Shown here piece by piece: positions 32,680-42,803 of a stretch of DNA of 64,000 nucleotides. Location: the NCBI GenBank assembly GCA_032209605.1, contig JASFXZ010000014.1, positions 8,080,912-8,144,911 of the forward strand, in the 5' to 3' direction. Below the pieces are notes generated by a model that saw only the letters and a list, made by a program, of their open reading frames with translations, made no database searches and was not told where the DNA came from. The position numbers and the translations under genes were made by a program. This DNA comes from Mactromeris polynyma (lineage: Eukaryota > Mollusca > Bivalvia > Venerida > Mactridae). Position 1 is the stretch's first letter; each line of letters begins with the position of its first letter.

Positions 32680-33775
32680 CTCAAATTTCAAATCACACAG
32701 TCTACTCAAGAGTATGATAGTGATTCAGGTCACGTGTGAACAAGTATATGTGAAATGAGTGTTGAATATTCTTTGTGACTCAGCACTCAAATCACACAAT
32801 CTACTCATGAGTCAGACAGTGATTCAAGTTAAGTGTGAACAAGTATATGTTAAATGAGTATTGAATATTCTTTGTGACTCAGCACTCAAATCACACAATC
32901 TACTCATGAGTCAGACAGTGATTCAAGTTAAGTGTGAACAAGTATATGTTAAATGAGTATTGAATATTCTTTGTGACTCAGCACTCTTATCACAAATATA
33001 CTCATGAGTCAGACACTGATTCAAGTTAAGTGTGAACAAGTATATGTTAAATGAGTATTGAATATTCTTTGTGACTCAGCACTCTAATCACAAAATCTAC
33101 TCATGAGTCAGACACTGATTCAAGTTAAGTGTGAACAAGTATATGTTAAATGAGTATTGAATATTCTTTGTGACTCAGCACTCTTATCACAAAATCTACT
33201 CATGAGTCAGACACTGATTCAAGTTAAGTGTGAACAAGTATATGTTAAATGAGTATTGAATATTCTTTGTGACTCAGCACTCTAATCACAAAATCTACTC
33301 ATGAGTCAGACACTGATTCAAGTTAAGTGTGAACAAGTATATGTTAAATGAGTATTGAATATTCTTTGTGACTCAGCACTCTAATCACAAAATCTACTCA
33401 TGAGTCAGACACTGATTCAAGTTAAGTGTGAACAAGTATATGTTAAATGAGTATTGAATATTCTTTGTGACCCAGCACTCTAATCACAAAATCTACTCAT
33501 GAGTCAGACACTGATTCAAGTTAAGTGTGAACATGTATCATGTGAAATGAGTATTGAATATTCTTTGTGACCCAGCACTCTAATCACAAAATCTACTCAT
33601 GAGTCAGACACTGATTCAAGTTAAGTGTGAACAAGTATATGTTAAATGAGTATTGAATATTCTTTGTGACCCAGCACTCTAATCACAAATATACTCATGA
33701 GTCAGACACTGATTCAAGTTAAGTGTGAACATGTATATGTTAAATGAGTATTGAATATTCTTTGTGACCCATTTT
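32680..33775. repeat. 99-bp satellite-like tandem array, about 11 units
   Basis: Units contain ACTCAGCACTCTAATCACAA, CTCATGAGTCAGACACTGAT, TTAAGTGTGAACAAGTATAT and GAGTATTGAATATTCTTTGTG with period 99. The first unit is the most diverged and the inner units are nearly identical, consistent with recent homogenisation. Each unit carries TGAGTCAGA (AP-1-like TGAGTCA). Confidence 0.95.
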
Positions 33776-34421
33776 CTAAGAGATTTGAGTGTAACATGAG
33801 GGGAACAGGGAGTAAGTATTGAGCTGAATTGTGAAGGCGTTTAACACTAAAGTTCACACCCTCCTGAGAGCACAGAAAAAAATGGAACAGCTGATCTACC
33901 ATTCCAAGACACAATGTCGAAACTTTAGTAGTCATACAATAATGGACTTATTCAGAACTGATCCAGAGGTGGAGAAAGTTATGATGGGCCTGAGACCAAG
34001 TCAGACAATGATCTTTCAAGTAAAGGGTGACATGATTTACATGTAATAGTGCAGATCATGAGATGGAGCCTGGGAGTTGGTGCAGCAGGCAATCAAAATG
34101 GTTGTGTTAGTGCCCTCTGAGACCATCTCCATTATTCTGAACAACGAGTAGATTATTGCTATTATTCTGTATGATACAGGATCATTGATTTATAGACAGA
34201 CTGAAGGAGATATTTGTTGTTGGTTTAATCTTAGCGTTTTGATTTTATTGTGTAATTGCTGTTTTATTCTTTTAATGAGTACAGGCGTTTATGCAGTATT
34301 GTCAAATTAAGTAATTAAGATAAACCAAGATGGACATAGGTAAAAAAGTAGTATTTTGTTAATAAATTGCAAAGATAGATGAATTAATAACAAGACTAGT
34401 GTTGAAATTAAAATTATCAAG
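33776..34421. other. Unassigned, one short open frame
   Basis: A 71-codon frame at 33831-34046 (MKAFNTKVHTLLRAQKKMEQ...) has balanced composition but no motif and no paralogue in the window. It could be an exon remnant. No other feature was seen. Confidence 0.3.
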
Positions 34422-34902
34422 TACAGTCAATCCACGTGTCTTATGCGGCCATATGCAGTAAACGTCATCTTTGAAAAATTCCCGACAATTTTCACTATAT
34501 CTTTACGTTTTGTTAAGCGACTTGTTTAACGCAAGTTCTGGTCGTCACTAAAAGTTTTTTCAGTCATTTTTTTCCTTTCTTTAAAATACCGCTAATTCAT
34601 AATAGACCGCAGATTAATTTATAAAGATTAAGTGTGTGTAATGTATGTTTTATAGAAGACATATTTCATAAGATCTGGTGAATATTTTTTTATTACAAAA
34701 AAAGAATAAAACTGTTTGTTTTGTACATTGTAATTTTAACATGTTGAAGCACATTTTAAGTACAAATGTATGTATAGTAGCAGACTAGAAAATATTGAAA
34801 CCTGATATCTTATCTGGATCCAAGTTTGTATTAAGTCTGTTTCATTAAGAGACCACTTTTTGTCTGACCCTTTGGTGGTCTCTTAATACAAGATTGACTG
34901 TA
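34422..34902. mobile_element. Tigger/pogo-type MITE (about 480 bp)
   Basis: Ends are TACAGTCAATCC (34422) and the inverted GATTGACTGTA (34892-34902) with a TA at each edge. The subterminal GTCTTATGCGGCC and ATTAAGAGACCAC/GTGGTCTCTTAATA words are typical of pogo/Tigger-derived elements. There is no transposase. Confidence 0.7.
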
Positions 34903-35119
34903 TCTAATATAACTTCTTTTAAATATTTAAAGAAATAATTATTCACATATTACTAAAAATGCAAATATATTATTTTTCAATGCATATTATGTGTTCTTTT
35001 TGTGCACATTGTTTTTTTAGCACACGAGAGCTAAAGTCGTGCTATTGTGATCGCCCTGTGTCCGTCATGTGTTATGAACAATATGTTTCAAACAACTTCT
35101 CCTAAACCTCTTGATGGAT
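34903..35119. other. Unassigned non-coding DNA
   Basis: It contains TAGCACACGAGAGCTAAAGT and TGATCGCCCTGTGTCCGTC, a decayed relative of the hairpin-type repeat end at 3600-3700 in the opposite sense. Confidence 0.35.
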
Positions 35120-35425
35120 TTGTAGGAAGTTTGCGGTAACTTTGCAGGAAGATCACCGTAACTTTGCAGGAAGTTCGCAGTAGGCGGAGTCCTGTTATAG
35201 TTGCTGTGAACTTCCTGCAACAAAATTGTTTGCAGCAAATTTGCAGCAAACTTTTACTATGCAAATGAGGTTTGCTGCAAATTTGCTGCTAACTTCATTT
35301 GCATAATTTTGGTTGCGGCAAATTTGCAGCAAACCTCATTTGCATGATAAAAGTTGCAACAAAACAGTTTGCGGCAAATTTGCTGCAACTTTGCTGCAAA
35401 TTCGCAAGAAAGTTTGCAGGAGGCT
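35120..35425. repeat. GCAAATTTGC / octamer-rich block, copy 3 (longest)
   Basis: It holds alternating GCAGCAAATTTGCAGCAAAC, CTATGCAAATGAGGTTTGC and CATTTGCATAATTTTGG words, an extended form of the blocks at 1270 and 8030. Here it stands alone without the rest of R1. Confidence 0.75.
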
Positions 35426-35829
35426 TGTTTTTTTCATAAGGGGTGTCCTTGTATTTTTTACCAACATACTAAAATAGGCGTATGACACATCATCACTAAA
35501 CCTTTCTTTTTCTAACAGCGCTCTTCTTTACATAAAACAAACGTCATCTACTTTAATAACTGATCCCTAACTTAGGCCAACTTATAATAAGGTTATCAGT
35601 GTGTAGCTTCATCTACCTGTTATACTATGCCAAATCTAATGATGTACTGCAGTTACGAGATTAAAATAGTGTCTGAAAAGTTTCAATCGAATCCAGTGAG
35701 TAATATTAATTTTATCGTTCATATCTGCGGATAGGACTCCTATCCGCACTTTAGTCATACCCAGTTCCGGACAACTCCCGGATAACCAGGAAGTACCAGG
35801 AAACCACATGTTAAGGGACCTTAAATTTA
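35426..35829. other. Unassigned non-coding DNA
   Basis: No ORF. A short inverted pair (GCGGATAGGACTCCTATCCGC) lies at about 35727-35747. Confidence 0.4.
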
Positions 35830-35946
35830 ATACATGAAGCGATATCTCTTACGAAGGAAATAAAACAAAGGTAAAATTAAAACTGTGTGAAGATCTGGAA
35901 TGTAATACCCGAAGGGTGAAGGATTAGTGCTGTCATTACAGTAAAC

Positions 35947-36138
35947 ATGACTAAAATTACTGGATTTGTTTTTTACCACCCACTTTCGGACAAAACACGT
36001 TTCGGACATGTTGAAATGTTACCTTTATTTTTTGAATGCATAAACAGGGCAGATCAATACATCAACTTTTCACAATATCGAGAGTTCTTGCATCCTGATG
36101 CATCATTTAATCGTCTCATCTTCATTATAGATACATAG
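35947..36138 (+). CDS. Small ORF (63 aa) attached to the C48 leader module
   Basis: The frame MTKITGFVFYHPLSDKTRFG.. follows a copy of the leader module (35830-35946: AAAACTGTGTGAAGATCTGG, GAAGGATTAGTGCTGTCATT). The same start context occurs at 18968 and 53527, where the frames close after 13-19 codons. No domain was recognised. The last codons and the TAG stop lie in the left arm of a hairpin element (36131-36249), so the natural 3' end is probably lost. It may be a decayed first exon rather than a gene. Confidence 0.3.
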   Translation: MTKITGFVFYHPLSDKTRFGHVEMLPLFFECINRADQYINFSQYREFLHPDASFNRLIFIIDT

Positions 36139-36249
36139 TCACCTAGTGACCTGGTACAGGTTGAATTACTTGGTCAGTAGAAATCTATTATAGAAATTTA
36201 TTGACTAGGTATATATATATACATACCAGGTCAATAGATGACTATGTAT
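36131..36249. mobile_element. 119-bp hairpin element with 26-bp inverted ends
   Basis: The left arm 36131-36156 and right arm 36224-36249 are inverted copies matching at 24 of 26 bases (ATACATAGTCACCTAGTGAC.. and its complement). The interior is AT-rich with a TA run. It is a small MITE-like foldback. Confidence 0.75.
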
Positions 36250-38219
36250 TGAATTTACCCCATGAATAACATGTTTGTTTACCAATACTCACAAGGGAGA
36301 CAACCCGGAAACATAGAAAAGACCATCCAACATATTGCATCTGCTATTAGGGTCCCCTCTATAGACAGACCATAACATTACGCAATGCTTTTTAAAAAAA
36401 ATTCTACTCTATGTAAACTCTGCTGTGTTTCAGTTCATCTGGTCGTTGTAGTTTTTCAGAAAAATCCTTGCTCTAAAATTTATGGGAAGTTGTGATTGTA
36501 AACAACACACTGCGCATACGCAGCTTGGCTCCAAAATGTGGTACAGTCAAGGCCAGAAGAACTCGTTCTATTTTACCAGTATGCGGACACCAGCGTACAC
36601 TGTTGAGATTTGATTTAAAATTAAATAGTCACATGTAATGAGGGATGAGGCTATACAGCGAATATCAGTTCATACGCCATATGGATATGAGCCGGTCAAA
36701 AGTTGCAACAAAATAGTTCCGTTATATAGCACACACCTTATATAGAAGCATTATCATTTGTAAAACAACTTCTTATTGAGATTTGTTTCGAGTAACCAAT
36801 AGTTTATGTTGTACTAGAGCAGCGTTCAATTTGATAAAAAATGGTGGATGAAAAAAACTTTGTTTCAAATGCCGTTTAAAGTTGTCGTTCCGAGGAGGAA
36901 ATTTTACATTAAATTGCATGGGAGGAATTTTAAAAATCGCTCAAAGAAGGGAGTGCCTCATGAAAGGTGTCGTTCTGGGAGGGAATGCAGTAGTCATAGA
37001 CATCGCGACCATTTCCTTCCGTGTCACAGAATGCCATATGTATCGGGACGACGATAGCAAACAATATCCTCTTAGAAAAATATTTTCCAAGTTTATACGA
37101 AATCCCGTATGGTTGTCAGTTTATGTATTCTTGTTTCCATTCGATATCTCCATTCATCGCGGTTTGATAGTGGGAATTGCATTCCATTCGTTCTTAGCAC
37201 ACATGTTTACTTCTAGTGCAACCTTGAACTCTACATTCAATTGCAACATCTCTGCACTTTCAGTACAGTTCGGAAATCGGACTATATAGTCGATGTGATC
37301 CGATTGCTCTACCTCATTCCCAACAAAAAGGAATCATGTACATGTTTATTAATTCTGCGACGGAGTGAATTGTTTTTAAACCATACATTACAGAGTAACA
37401 GTAACTGCAGCTATTAGTTGACGATTTGCTACAGTATTCAGTGTGCAGCAGTAAAATAATGGTCAGAATCCGATTCCAGAATATTGTTCCAACTCACCTG
37501 CCGAGCGCATCCAGGTACAAGATATTTCCTTTGTTGTCTATAAATAGCGAATTTGTAACTTCTGCGAGCAGGCAAATTTTATGAATGATGGTGGGAATTG
37601 TTTGTGAATGAATTGTATCGACGTTATATATAACCTAGACTAGAGTCAAATATGGAGTCAACAACAACAAGAAATGTATCCGAATGGAGCACTTGCTTCC
37701 GATGAAAAATAGTCCTCCCTCAATTCATCGATTTCTCTTTTTACATACACAAAAGTTGCTCTTACCAAAGACATTTTAACCACAAACACATAAACAATAA
37801 TTTAACAATAATTCTTGAACCAGATATTTCACTTTAAAATAAAATTATCATGATGGATTCGGAAATGAAGATCTATTTTACCTTCCGAACAATTTGCAAA
37901 TTTATCAAAGACGAAGGAAAGTAGTACGGCGGTTAGTGATGTCACGATCAATTCGACATGTTGATTGGTCATATTTGTCGTATGCAAATCATGCGCAGTG
38001 ATACAAAGAGTGGTATCAAATGTGTCTAACTCTGCGACAACTGTTTCCACAATTACGGTTACTAACGACATGGGGCTAACGCCCCAGTCTAAAAAAGGAT
38101 AAAGGGAGATTATCAGCTATAACTCAATGTAAACAAGAACACATTTGGTATCAATCTTATAATGCTAGGATTAAATCCTTTCTAATTAGCTACATGTCTC
38201 ACTTACTCTTATCATTTTA
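36250..38219. other. Unassigned non-coding DNA
   Basis: Two overlapping short frames (36848-37057 and 36882-37289) have no recognisable motif and no paralogue; a minus frame 37829-38071 likewise. No repeat partner was found. From about 38145 the sequence matches the gene B upstream region (TATCAATCTTATAATGCTAG). Confidence 0.35.
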
Positions 38220-38252
38220 TATTTTGCATAGATCTACAAAACATTAACAGAG

Positions 38253-41200
38253 ATGGCTACGGCACAACCTAAACCAGAAGAGAGACAAGAGGAAGAACTA
38301 CCAGAATTACCAGAAGCAGCAGCGCATGGGGAAACATCAGGTAAACAGTCACAAAGTTTAGTGTAATTAAGAGAAACATTTCTAGAATTACCCCCAAAGA
38401 CTGTAACAATGTGTTTGATATTCAATCTCTCATCAGGACCATAGCTGCATACAGACGTGTCTGGAGAATAGACACATCTGGCTGAGCTATAGTTGCAAGA
38501 CTATTGTATCATGTAATCAAATGCAAAGATATGTACAACAGTTGATTATGTAAATACCAAGATATGACAACTGAATACCCTATCAACAGGATGTTTTCTT
38601 GCATAAGTTTAGAAATTAGCTCAGTCCGTAAGCGCTCGACTGCTAATCTAGAGGTTGTGGGCTCAAAACCCCGGCAAATGTTCTTCCATGAAAATTTGAC
38701 TGAAGGAAATGCATCCTCAGTCATTTGCTCTCCACCTCTAAGTTTATGTTAAGAAGTTGTCAGTTTCTTGTGGAGGAGTTGTTTTGAGCACTGGTTGGTA
38801 ACCCAGGAGCAATGGTTAGATCAAATGACCACAGAATATGACTAAAATACAGTTAAAAATACTGACATAAAGCTAGAAAGTATCAGGTTTATAAATTTGT
38901 TGTTTTAATAATATTCAGCAAGTAAAATCAGTTTATCTGGCACTCATGAATATTCAACCAGTCTGTACATTACCATCAGCGGAATACTGAGAGATACTTT
39001 CCATATATTCATAATTATCATGTTGCCACCAGACAAGAATGGCGATGGTGCATGAATAGAGTGGTAAAGATGACTCAGTGCCATTTTAAAGTTGTTTAAT
39101 TATATTGACATTTACAGCATTAAAATATGTTGTGTAGAGTGGTAATAACACCCATGTATTATTTACAATAATTCCCTATTGAAATAACTATAGGTATAGA
39201 TGATTGTGTTCAAATGGAGTTGAAATATTTACTCCTAAAGAATTGTTTAATAAATTCAATGAAATGACCACTCATTTCTGATCCTCTATTTATTGTTTCA
39301 GTACAACAGCCATCCCAGGGCTATACACCTGAAGATGCTCCGATTGAGAGGACACTGGGGATGTCACCAAGGGATGATCATGATTCATTAGAAAATGCTT
39401 CCCGTGGAAAGACAACTCAATTATATTCGGCTGATAGCGATATAGATACTGGATGTTTCCCTGATATAGAACCAGAAGAGAGACAAGAACTACCTACATT
39501 ATCAGAAGCAGCACAGTATAGGGAAAGATCAGGTAAACAGTCTCAAAATTTAGTGTAGTAGAGATACATTTCTAGAATTACCCCAAAGAATATAACAATG
39601 TGTTTGTAGCTGCATACAGATGTGTCTGGATTATAGACACATCTGGCTGAGCTATAGTTGCAAGACTACTGTATCATGTAATCAAATGCAAATACATTTA
39701 CAACAGGTGATTATGTAAATATACTAAGATATGACAACTGAAGACCTTATCAACAGGATGTTTTCTTGCATAAGTTTAGAAATTAGTCCACTCGATTAGC
39801 TCAGTCGGTAAGCGCTCGACTGCTGATCTAGAGGTTGTGGGCTCAAAACACCAGCAAATGTTCTTCCATGAAAATTTGACTGAAGGAAATGCATCCAAAG
39901 TCATTTGACCTCCACCTCTGAATTTATGTTAAAAAGTTGTCAGATTCTTGTGGAGGAGCAGGTTTAAGTATTGGTTGGTAACCCAGGAGCAATGGTTAGA
40001 TCAAATGACCACAGAATATGACTAAAATACAGTTAAAAAACCTGACATCAAGCTAGAAAGTATCAGGTTTATAAATTTGTTGTTTTAATAATATTCAGCA
40101 AGTAAAATCTGTTTATCTGGCACCCATGAATATTCATAACAGTCTGTACATTACCATCAGCGGAGTACTGAGAGATACTTTCCAATATTTTCATAATTAT
40201 CATGTTGCCACCAGACAAGAATGGCGATGGTGCATGAATAGAGTGGTAAAGATGACTCAGTGCCATTTTAAAGTTGTTTAATTATATTGACATTTAATTA
40301 CAGCATTAAAATACATTGTGTAGAGTGGAAATAACACCTGTGTATTATTTTTGATAATTCCCTATTGAAATAACTATAGGTATATGTACTACGTGACAAC
40401 ACAACAAAACAAGTGTGAAAGAGATGATTGTGTTCAAATGGAGTTGAAATTTTTACTTGTAAAGAATTGTTTAATAAATTCAATGAAAATGACCACTCAT
40501 GTCAGATCCTCTATTTATTGTTTCAGTACAACAGCCATTCCAGGGCTATACACCTGAAGATGCTCCAGTGTCACTGGGAAAGCGAAAAAGAGTGCCACCA
40601 TGGGAAGATTTTGATTTACAAAATCCTCCTTTTCAAAATACTTTACCTACAAAGCAAATTACATTTCTCGGAAACAACATTGATTCCGAACAAATGATAG
40701 TAACATTGCCGGAGTCAAAATTTCATACTATAGTCCAAGCATGCAAAGACTTGCATGAAAAGAAGTTTGTAAGAATCCGTGAGGTTGCTAAGGTTTTAGG
40801 CCTCATGGTATCATCTTTCTCAGCTGTAGAATATGGACGTTTATTTTATCGAGACATTCAGAGAGAAAAGAATCGGGCATTAAAAATGCATTGTGGTCAT
40901 TTTGACCAAACCATGGCCATTTCTGACAGTATGAAAACCCAACTGAAATGGTGGATAGATAATCTTTCATTTCAAGTCCGGCACATTACTCGTGCAAATC
41001 CGGACATAATAATTGTCTCTGACGCAAGCATGCTAGGTTGGGGTGCTGTCTGCTCTAATGTACCAATTGGTGGTCGATGGACTGAGAAAGAGTCCAAGAA
41101 CAATATCAATTATCTTGAATTGCAGGCTGCGTGTTTTGCAGTGAAGTCATTTTGCAAAGATTGTGAAAATGATCATGTTCTGATTAAATCTGACAACACT

Positions 41201-41284
41201 TGTCCTGTTGCATATATCAACAATATGGGTGGTTGTAAATCATTACAATGTGACCAGCTGACTCGTTCAATATGGCAGTGGTGA
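38253..41284 (+). CDS. C48-family gene C: leader, linker and catalytic-exon start fused in frame to DIRS RNase H
   Basis: Inferred exons: 38253-38340 (MATAQPKPEERQEEELPELP.., phase 1 donor CAG|GTAAAC), 39302-39532 (linker, phase 1 to 1) and 40527-41284. The sum is 1077 nt, 358 codons plus a stop. Exon 3 begins as a C48 exon (QQPFQGYTPEDAPVSLGKRK..VPPW, comparable to VSVGYQRALPPRYPSFENT in gene D) and after about 40625 continues without a stop into a DIRS element: the C-terminal part of the reverse transcriptase (ITFLGNNIDSEQ..) and RNase H with acidic sites in VSDASMLGWG, INYLELQAA and IKSDNTC. TGA at 41282 ends it before the last RNase H acidic motif (IPGKVNEADS). The protease domain and the RT active site are absent. 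Whether this fusion is transcribed is unknown; it could equally be a gene broken by insertion. Confidence 0.55.
38614..38860 (+). mobile_element. tRNA-derived SINE in intron 1 of gene C
   Basis: Same SINE as at 4643, with a 13-bp deletion at the head (AAATTAGCTCAGTCCGTAAG) and a full body to TATGACTAAAATACAG. Confidence 0.7.
39788..40035 (+). mobile_element. tRNA-derived SINE in intron 2 of gene C
   Basis: CACTCGATTAGCTCAGTCGG head, TTCTTCCATGAAAATTTGAC body and TATGACTAAAATACAG end. Its presence in both introns of gene C shows that the exon-plus-intron unit was duplicated in tandem. Confidence 0.72.
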
Positions 41285-41947
41285 ATTAAAAAGAACATTT
41301 GGTTGTCTGCTACCCATATACCCGGAAAAGTTAATGAAGCTGATTCTGCATCTCGTTTTTTCAAAGACAAGGGCGAGTGGAAACTTGATCCATCAATATT
41401 CCAAAAGATTGCAGATGAATTTGGCAAGCCAGATATGGATTTATTTGCTTCAAGAATGAACAAACAATTAACCAGATTTGCTTCCTGGAAACCTGACCCA
41501 GAAGCTGATATTATAGATGCTTTCTCCTTTTGTTGGGGTAATATGTATCTTTATGCCTTTCCACCTTTCATTTTGATTGGTCCACTTGTACAGAAAATTC
41601 AGCAGGACAAGGCAGAATTATTGTTGGTGGCTCCACATTGGGAGACACAAAACTGGTTTACAGCAGTAATGGAAATGTTAGTAGACATTCCATTCATATT
41701 CAAAGTTCAGAAGAATTCTCTGACAATTCCACAAACACAGAAAGTTCATCCTCTAACAGGCAAGTTACACCTGATGGTATGTCGCATATCAGGCGATCAT
41801 ATCAAAGCAGAAACTTTTGGGAACACCCTACGGATATCATCATGTCTTCGTGGAGACAATCAACTAAGAAGCAATATTCCACCTACATTAAGGAGTGGAT
41901 TTTGTCATGTAGTAAAAAACAAGTTGATTCCTTTCAGACCACTATAA
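41285..41947 (+). pseudogene. DIRS RNase H end and downstream conserved region
   Basis: It is in the same frame as 40527-41284 after the TGA. It carries the final RNase H motif (SATHIPGKVNEADSASR) and the region typical of DIRS polyproteins between RNase H and the recombinase (GKPDMDLFASRMNKQLTRFA, YAFPPFILIGPLVQ, LLVAPHW). The last part overlaps the recombinase ORF in another frame, an arrangement usual for DIRS elements. Confidence 0.75.
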
Positions 41948-42749
41948 ATAATGTGATTTAATTCCTCACTGAACTGTTTTCAGTAGGTTATAGTTATGAA
42001 ACTATTAATTCTGCTCATAGTGCTCTTTCTTCACTATGCATTTTAAATGACAATGTTACTGTTGGATCTCATCCATTGATTGTAAGATTCATGTCAGGTG
42101 TGTTTAATTTGCGCCCTACAAAACCAAGATATATTGTTACATGGGATGTCAGTACAGTCTTGTGGTACTTCGGTTGAATCAGTTGTCACCTAATGAAGAA
42201 ATTTCATTGAAGAAATTGTCTTATAAAGTAGTTATGCTTATGGCATTGACTCGTGCAAGTCGTTCCCAGTCATTAAGTTTATTGACGTTGAAAAATATTA
42301 AAAATGACAATGATATGTTTGTGTTGTATTATAGTGGGCTAATAAAACAAAGTAAGCGCGGTAGGCTTAACCTTGTTGTTACATTTAAGAAATATACTCC
42401 AGATAGGAGAATATGTGTGTACAGTGCTTTAGAAGAATATATCAAAAGAACTGACAAGCTAAGAGGCATGGAAAAGAAACTTTTCATCAGTTTTATAAAA
42501 CCTTACAAGGGTGTTACTTCTTCAACTATAAGTCGATGGCTGAAATGTGTTATGTTCTGTGCTGGAATAGACACAACAAAATTCAAATCTCACAGTATAC
42601 GTAGTGCATCTGTATCCAAAGCTAAAAGATGTGATGTTCCAATGACAGAAATAATGAAAGTTGCTGGTTGGTCTAGTGATAGAACATTTGTTGAATACTA
42701 TGACAAGCCTATACAAGTAGATAGCTTTGATGAAAGTGTGTTACAGTGA
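41638..42749 (+). pseudogene. DIRS tyrosine recombinase (YR), broken by a stop and a frameshift
   Basis: The first part (to TAA at 41959-41961) contains SSWRQSTKKQYSTYIKEWI, the core-binding region start. The middle continues in that frame to about 42165. The C-terminal catalytic part is open at 42141-42749. Catalytic residues visible are Arg in ALTRASRSQSL, His-x-x-Arg in SHSIRSASVSKA and Tyr in FVEYYDKP. This enzyme would integrate the circular cDNA of DIRS elements. All key residues survive, so decay is probably young. Confidence 0.8.
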
Positions 42750-42803
42750 ATTTATTCAAGGCATATATTTCGCATAGATCTACGAAACATACCGTAAACA
42801 GAG

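Larger units (their letters stand above)
40625..42755 (+). mobile_element. 5'-truncated DIRS-like tyrosine recombinase retrotransposon
   Basis: Left to right: reverse transcriptase C-terminal region, RNase H, the conserved DIRS region after RNase H (DMDLFASRMN.., YAFPPF), then an overlapping ORF for a tyrosine recombinase. The RT palm with the catalytic Asp pair and any left terminal repeat are missing. Lesions are TGA at 41282, TAA at 41959 and a frameshift near 42165. The element ends about 50 bp before the leader exon of gene D. Boundaries are approximate, set where C48-family homology stops and resumes. Confidence 0.85.

Noticed and set aside
36882..37289. 135-codon frame
   Set aside because: No recognisable domain, no paralogue and no supporting splice context; kept only as an unassigned stretch.
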